Shown: one piece after another, positions 6,033-8,724 of the stretch | How the letters are laid out: each line of letters opens with the position of its first letter | Numbering within the stretch: position 1 is the first letter of the stretch | From: JAUXIQ01 sp030620925 [NCBI: Nitrospinota bacterium] | GTDB lineage: Bacteria > JAUXIQ01 | Direction of reading: 5' to 3' | NCBI GenBank assembly: GCA_030620925.1 | Contig: JAUXIQ010000061.1 | Location: 1-8,724 of the forward strand | DNA: 8,724 nucleotides | Program-made: the position numbers and the translations under genes | Notes under the pieces: model-generated | Told to the model about the DNA's origin: nothing | Seen by the model: only the letters and a program-made list of their open reading frames with translations | Database searches by the model: none

Positions 6033-6242
6033 ATGAAAAAAGATATTCATCCGGAATACGTGGATACTACAGTGACCTGTGCCTGCGGAGAGGTAATCCA
6101 GACAAAATCCACCAAAGAGAACATCCGCATCGAGATATGCTCCAAGTGCCACCCCTTTTACACCGGCAAGCAGAAACTGGTGGACTCGGCGGGAAGGGTG
6201 GAAAGGTTCAGGCGAAAATACAGTAAGAATAAACCGGATTAA
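6033..6242 (+). CDS. rpmE: Large ribosomal subunit protein bL31, zinc-binding (C+) type
   Basis: A 69-residue L31 protein that bridges the ribosomal subunits at the central protuberance. The start [16 protein letters not shown] is typical of the family. Cysteines C16, C18, C36 and C39 form the CxC...CxxC zinc site of the C+ paralogue, the form used when zinc is sufficient. HPFYTGKQK (40-48) is the usual core motif, and the tail is basic. GGAGTGA 6 bases before ATG 6033 supports the start. It is the first gene after the promoter at 5941 and lies 37 bases before the thymidylate-synthase-like gene. A zinc-independent (C-) paralogue, if any, is not in this window. Confidence 0.97.
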   Translation: MKKDIHPEYVDTTVTCACGEVIQTKSTKENIRIEICSKCHPFYTGKQKLVDSAGRVERFRRKYSKNKPD

Positions 6243-6279
6243 GACTTCAGCATATAAATTCAGATAAGAGAGTCGGGCA

Positions 6280-7824
6280 ATGGGCGGCAGGGAAGAAGAG
6301 AAGGAATGGCCCCTCTACTTCAAGGATTGCCTCTCCATGGGGAACCCGGAGAGCAGCGTGGGCATCTGCACCCTGTGGACAAAGCAGGAGAGGGTCCGAA
6401 CCCATATAGACGGCAGCCTCTATTCCGTGCTGGGTAACCTCTACTCCTCGGACGGAATAAACTACCTCCTGCGGAACCTCCTGGCCAACCCGCAGATCAG
6501 GCACATCGTGCTCTGCGGAATGGACGTCACCGGAAGCGGCGAGGCGCTTGTACTTCTTTTTAACCAGGGTATAGACGAAAAGCGACAAATAAAGGGAACA
6601 GAAGCCGTTATAGATGATAATCTTCCAGATTATGCAATTAAACTGGTTAGAGAAAGGGTGCAGTTAACAGACTTACGCGGGCCAATCCGGGAAGATAAGC
6701 TTATTGAGTCAATCAATATTTTTGCCAAGATAGAAAAAATAGAGAAAAAGATAGAACCGCTATACTTCCCCGACCCGGAGCCGCATGCTGAGGTTTACCC
6801 CGATCACGACAACGCGAGGGTAATAAGGGCCCGCCACGTGGTGGAGGCGTGGGTGAAGATAGTGGACGAAGTGATGACCTTCGGCCGGGTCGAAAAGACC
6901 GAGCACTCCATAAACCAGAAGGAGTTATTAAACCTGGCTACGGTGATCACCGATGAGGACCCTGATAAAATAATTTATAAACCCTGGCTCCCTTTTTCAC
7001 TGGAGCATCTCGAGGGACATGCGGGCGGAAACACCCCGGAAGAAGAAGTCTGGCTCCAGTACAAGCTGCCTCTACGAGACCACTACTCGGGGGAAGAAAT
7101 AGGAGGAAAACACGGTTACTACGAGCAGATGGCTTTCACCAGGGAGCTTCCCGACTTGAGCTACACATACGGGCAGCGACTCTGGGATTACAGGGGAGAG
7201 AACCAGATTTTCGCCATGGTGGAAAGGCTCAAGGAGGCGCTCCACAGCAGGCGGGCGGTGGCCGTCCTCTGGGACCCGGAGCAGGACGCCAATTCTAATA
7301 GCCCGCCCTGCCTGAACATCTTGCAGGCGACGGTTCGCGGAGAGAAACTCCATCTCACCGCCTATTTCAGGAGCCACGACGTCTTCCGCGCCTGGCCGGA
7401 AAACGCTTTCGCCCTGCGCAAAATGCAAAAGTTCCTGGCAGGGAGAGTGGAGATAAAGGCCCTGGGAGACCTAACCATCTTTTCGCAGTCGGCACACATC
7501 TATGAAGACTGCTGGTCCAAGGCCAGTGAAATACTTAAGGAGAGACGCCGGGAGTTCAAAAGAGGGAAATATTTTCAGAGAGACGCCAGGGGCAACTTCG
7601 TGATAAGGCTGGAAGAGGGCCTCATCCGCATTTTCCACTACTCGCCCCAGGGTAACCTTATTAATACATTCGAAGGCAAAAGCGCCGACGAGCTGCTCGA
7701 GGCCCTGGAGCCGTACATATCCCTCACGGGCCATGCGCTCTACCTGGGCAAGGAAATAGCCAGGGCGGAAGCGGCGCTAAAATTACAAATAGAATATCGC
7801 CAGGATGGGGACTTTCCGGCATGA
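6280..7824 (+). CDS. Composite thymidylate synthase-like protein: MtrA-like, ThyA-like and DUF4346-like regions
   Basis: A 514-residue cytoplasmic protein. Residues about 27-135 (GICTLW; a central [30 protein letters not shown]) resemble the methanogen corrinoid protein MtrA (ICTL, NPNIRFLILCG, GID). Residues about 180-425 form a thymidylate synthase core: PPC at 342-344 with catalytic C344 (E. coli PPCH, C146); FRSHD at 363-367, matching QRSCD with R364, S365 and D367 kept; WPEN with N375 for N177; and HIY 406-408 for H207/Y209. The usual Gln before RS is Phe. Residues about 430-512 ([30 protein letters not shown]) match my memory of DUF4346. The expected reaction is dUMP to dTMP with a methylene-pterin donor, untested for this branch. 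The ATG at 6280 has no clear binding site. Codon use turns AT-rich at about 6570-6770. The closest relatives I recall are archaeal-type synthases. Confidence 0.78.
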   Translation: MGGREEEKEWPLYFKDCLSMGNPESSVGICTLWTKQERVRTHIDGSLYSVLGNLYSSDGINYLLRNLLANPQIRHIVLCGMDVTGSGEALVLLFNQGIDEKRQIKGTEAVIDDNLPDYAIKLVRERVQLTDLRGPIREDKLIESINIFAKIEKIEKKIEPLYFPDPEPHAEVYPDHDNARVIRARHVVEAWVKIVDEVMTFGRVEKTEHSINQKELLNLATVITDEDPDKIIYKPWLPFSLEHLEGHAGGNTPEEEVWLQYKLPLRDHYSGEEIGGKHGYYEQMAFTRELPDLSYTYGQRLWDYRGENQIFAMVERLKEALHSRRAVAVLWDPEQDANSNSPPCLNILQATVRGEKLHLTAYFRSHDVFRAWPENAFALRKMQKFLAGRVEIKALGDLTIFSQSAHIYEDCWSKASEILKERRREFKRGKYFQRDARGNFVIRLEEGLIRIFHYSPQGNLINTFEGKSADELLEALEPYISLTGHALYLGKEIARAEAALKLQIEYRQDGDFPA

Positions 7825-7855
7825 ACCCCGCCCTATTCAAGGAGACGGCATAAAA

Positions 7856-8724
7856 ATGCTGGAAAAGCTTCAGCAGAGAGAAGAGAGGTTCGAAGAGCTG
7901 AACCGCCTCATGAGCGACGCCGATACGCTCTCCAAGCCCGAGGAGTATAAGAAACTGGCCAAGGAACACGCCGAACTCTCGGAGACGGTAAACCTCTACC
8001 GGAGCTTGAAAAAGGTCAGCAAGGAGATGGAAGACTCCCGGGAACTCATGGATAGCGGTGACGCAGAGCTCGAAGCGCTGGCCAAAGAGGAGCTGGCCCT
8101 CCTGGAGGAAGAAGAAAACAGGCTTCAACAAGAGCTTCGCCTCCTTCTGCTGCCTAAAGACAGTCTGGGCGACAAAAACGTCATGGTAGAGATACGTGCG
8201 GGTACAGGCGGCGACGAGGCCTGCCTCTTCGCGGCAGACCTTTTCAGGATGTACACCAAATACGCCGAGAGCCAGGGCTGGCGCACCGAACTCATGAGCC
8301 AGAACCTCACCGCCCTGGGCGGAATAAAAGAAGTCATCGCTCTTGTTGAGGGCAAAGGGGCTTACAGCAAGCTCAAATATGAAAGCGGCACGCACCGCGT
8401 TCAGCGGGTCCCGACAACGGAAACATCGGGCAGGGTGCATACCTCCGCCGTCACCGTGGCCATCCTCCCCGAGGCGGAAGAAGTCGACGTGGAAATAAAG
8501 CCCGAAGAAATCCGTGTAGACGTATTCCGGTCCACCGGGCCCGGCGGGCAGAGCGTGAACACCACCGACTCCGCGGTGAGGATAACCCATTTACCGACCG
8601 GTCTGGTGGTATCGTGCCAGGACGAAAAATCGCAGCATAAAAATAAGGCCAAGGCGCTCAAGGTCCTGCGGGCCAGGCTGCTGGATACCATCCAGCAGGA
8701 ACAGCAGAAAGAACGAGCGCATAC
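7856..8724 (+). CDS. prfA: Peptide chain release factor 1 (C-terminus cut by window edge)
   Basis: RF1 reads UAA and UAG stop codons in the ribosomal A site and triggers release of the finished protein. The frame is open from ATG 7856 to the right edge, 289 codons of a protein usually near 355. It starts [15 protein letters not shown] with an acidic coiled-coil domain, then [12 protein letters not shown], then RVPTTE, in which PTT (186-188) is the RF1 PxT stop-reading motif rather than the RF2 SPF. The catalytic GGQ is at 230-232 in [18 protein letters not shown]. Motif positions are within three residues of E. coli RF1. GGAG about 11 bases before the ATG is the likely binding site. It begins 31 bases after the previous stop. 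In many bacteria the RF methyltransferase prmC follows; here the window ends first. Confidence 0.96.
   Translation, partial: MLEKLQQREERFEELNRLMSDADTLSKPEEYKKLAKEHAELSETVNLYRSLKKVSKEMEDSRELMDSGDAELEALAKEELALLEEEENRLQQELRLLLLPKDSLGDKNVMVEIRAGTGGDEACLFAADLFRMYTKYAESQGWRTELMSQNLTALGGIKEVIALVEGKGAYSKLKYESGTHRVQRVPTTETSGRVHTSAVTVAILPEAEEVDVEIKPEEIRVDVFRSTGPGGQSVNTTDSAVRITHLPTGLVVSCQDEKSQHKNKAKALKVLRARLLDTIQQEQQKERAH

Noticed and set aside
7724-8590. 288-codon minus-strand ORF opposite prfA
   Set aside because: It is a shadow of the release factor 1 coding frame: the plus-strand protein has all RF1 motifs and the minus ORF shows no recognisable family.

Overview
This looks like a bacterial chromosomal core region, moderately GC-rich in its genes (by eye) and AT-rich between them. 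Two divergent gene blocks flank a roughly 820-base gene-free stretch. The overall gene set, and in particular a three-part thymidylate-synthase-like protein with methanogen-type features, suggests a Chloroflexota bacterium, perhaps of class Dehalococcoidia. That placement is inference from recalled families, not from a search. No mobile element, CRISPR array, tRNA or rRNA was seen.

Left block, minus strand, read from right to left: acpS (holo-ACP synthase), a membrane M48/Ste24-type zinc protease, yjbQ (UPF0047 family), and bshC (bacillithiol cysteine-adding enzyme), which runs off the left edge. acpS to protease is 7 bases. The protease-yjbQ gap is 106 bases. yjbQ and bshC are separated only by one TGA stop in a shared reading frame. 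bshC appears to start at a non-standard ATT codon behind a near-perfect ribosome binding site.

Middle, about 3662-4482: a promoter for the minus block, then at least two good plus-strand promoters facing right. Directly behind the second one (TTGACA, 17 bases, TATATT) lies about 170 bases that can fold as a long, interrupted hairpin with a closing stem and a central open region, resembling a 6S RNA. A 21-base-spaced direct repeat sits just upstream of that promoter. A perfect 10-bp inverted repeat and a 34-codon upstream ORF lie between the RNA candidate and rho.

Right block, plus strand: rho (transcription termination factor), then after a terminator-like hairpin and a new strong promoter, rpmE (ribosomal protein L31, zinc-binding type), a 514-residue protein combining an MtrA-like N-terminus, a thymidylate synthase core and a DUF4346-like C-terminus, and prfA (release factor 1), which runs off the right edge. 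rpmE, the synthase-like gene and prfA are 37 and 31 bases apart and probably form one operon linking translation functions with dTMP synthesis.

Most of the window is ordinary housekeeping content. The points worth a second look are the 6S-like RNA candidate, the ATT start of bshC, the upstream ORF with a TGATG overlap at rho, and the composite thymidylate synthase.
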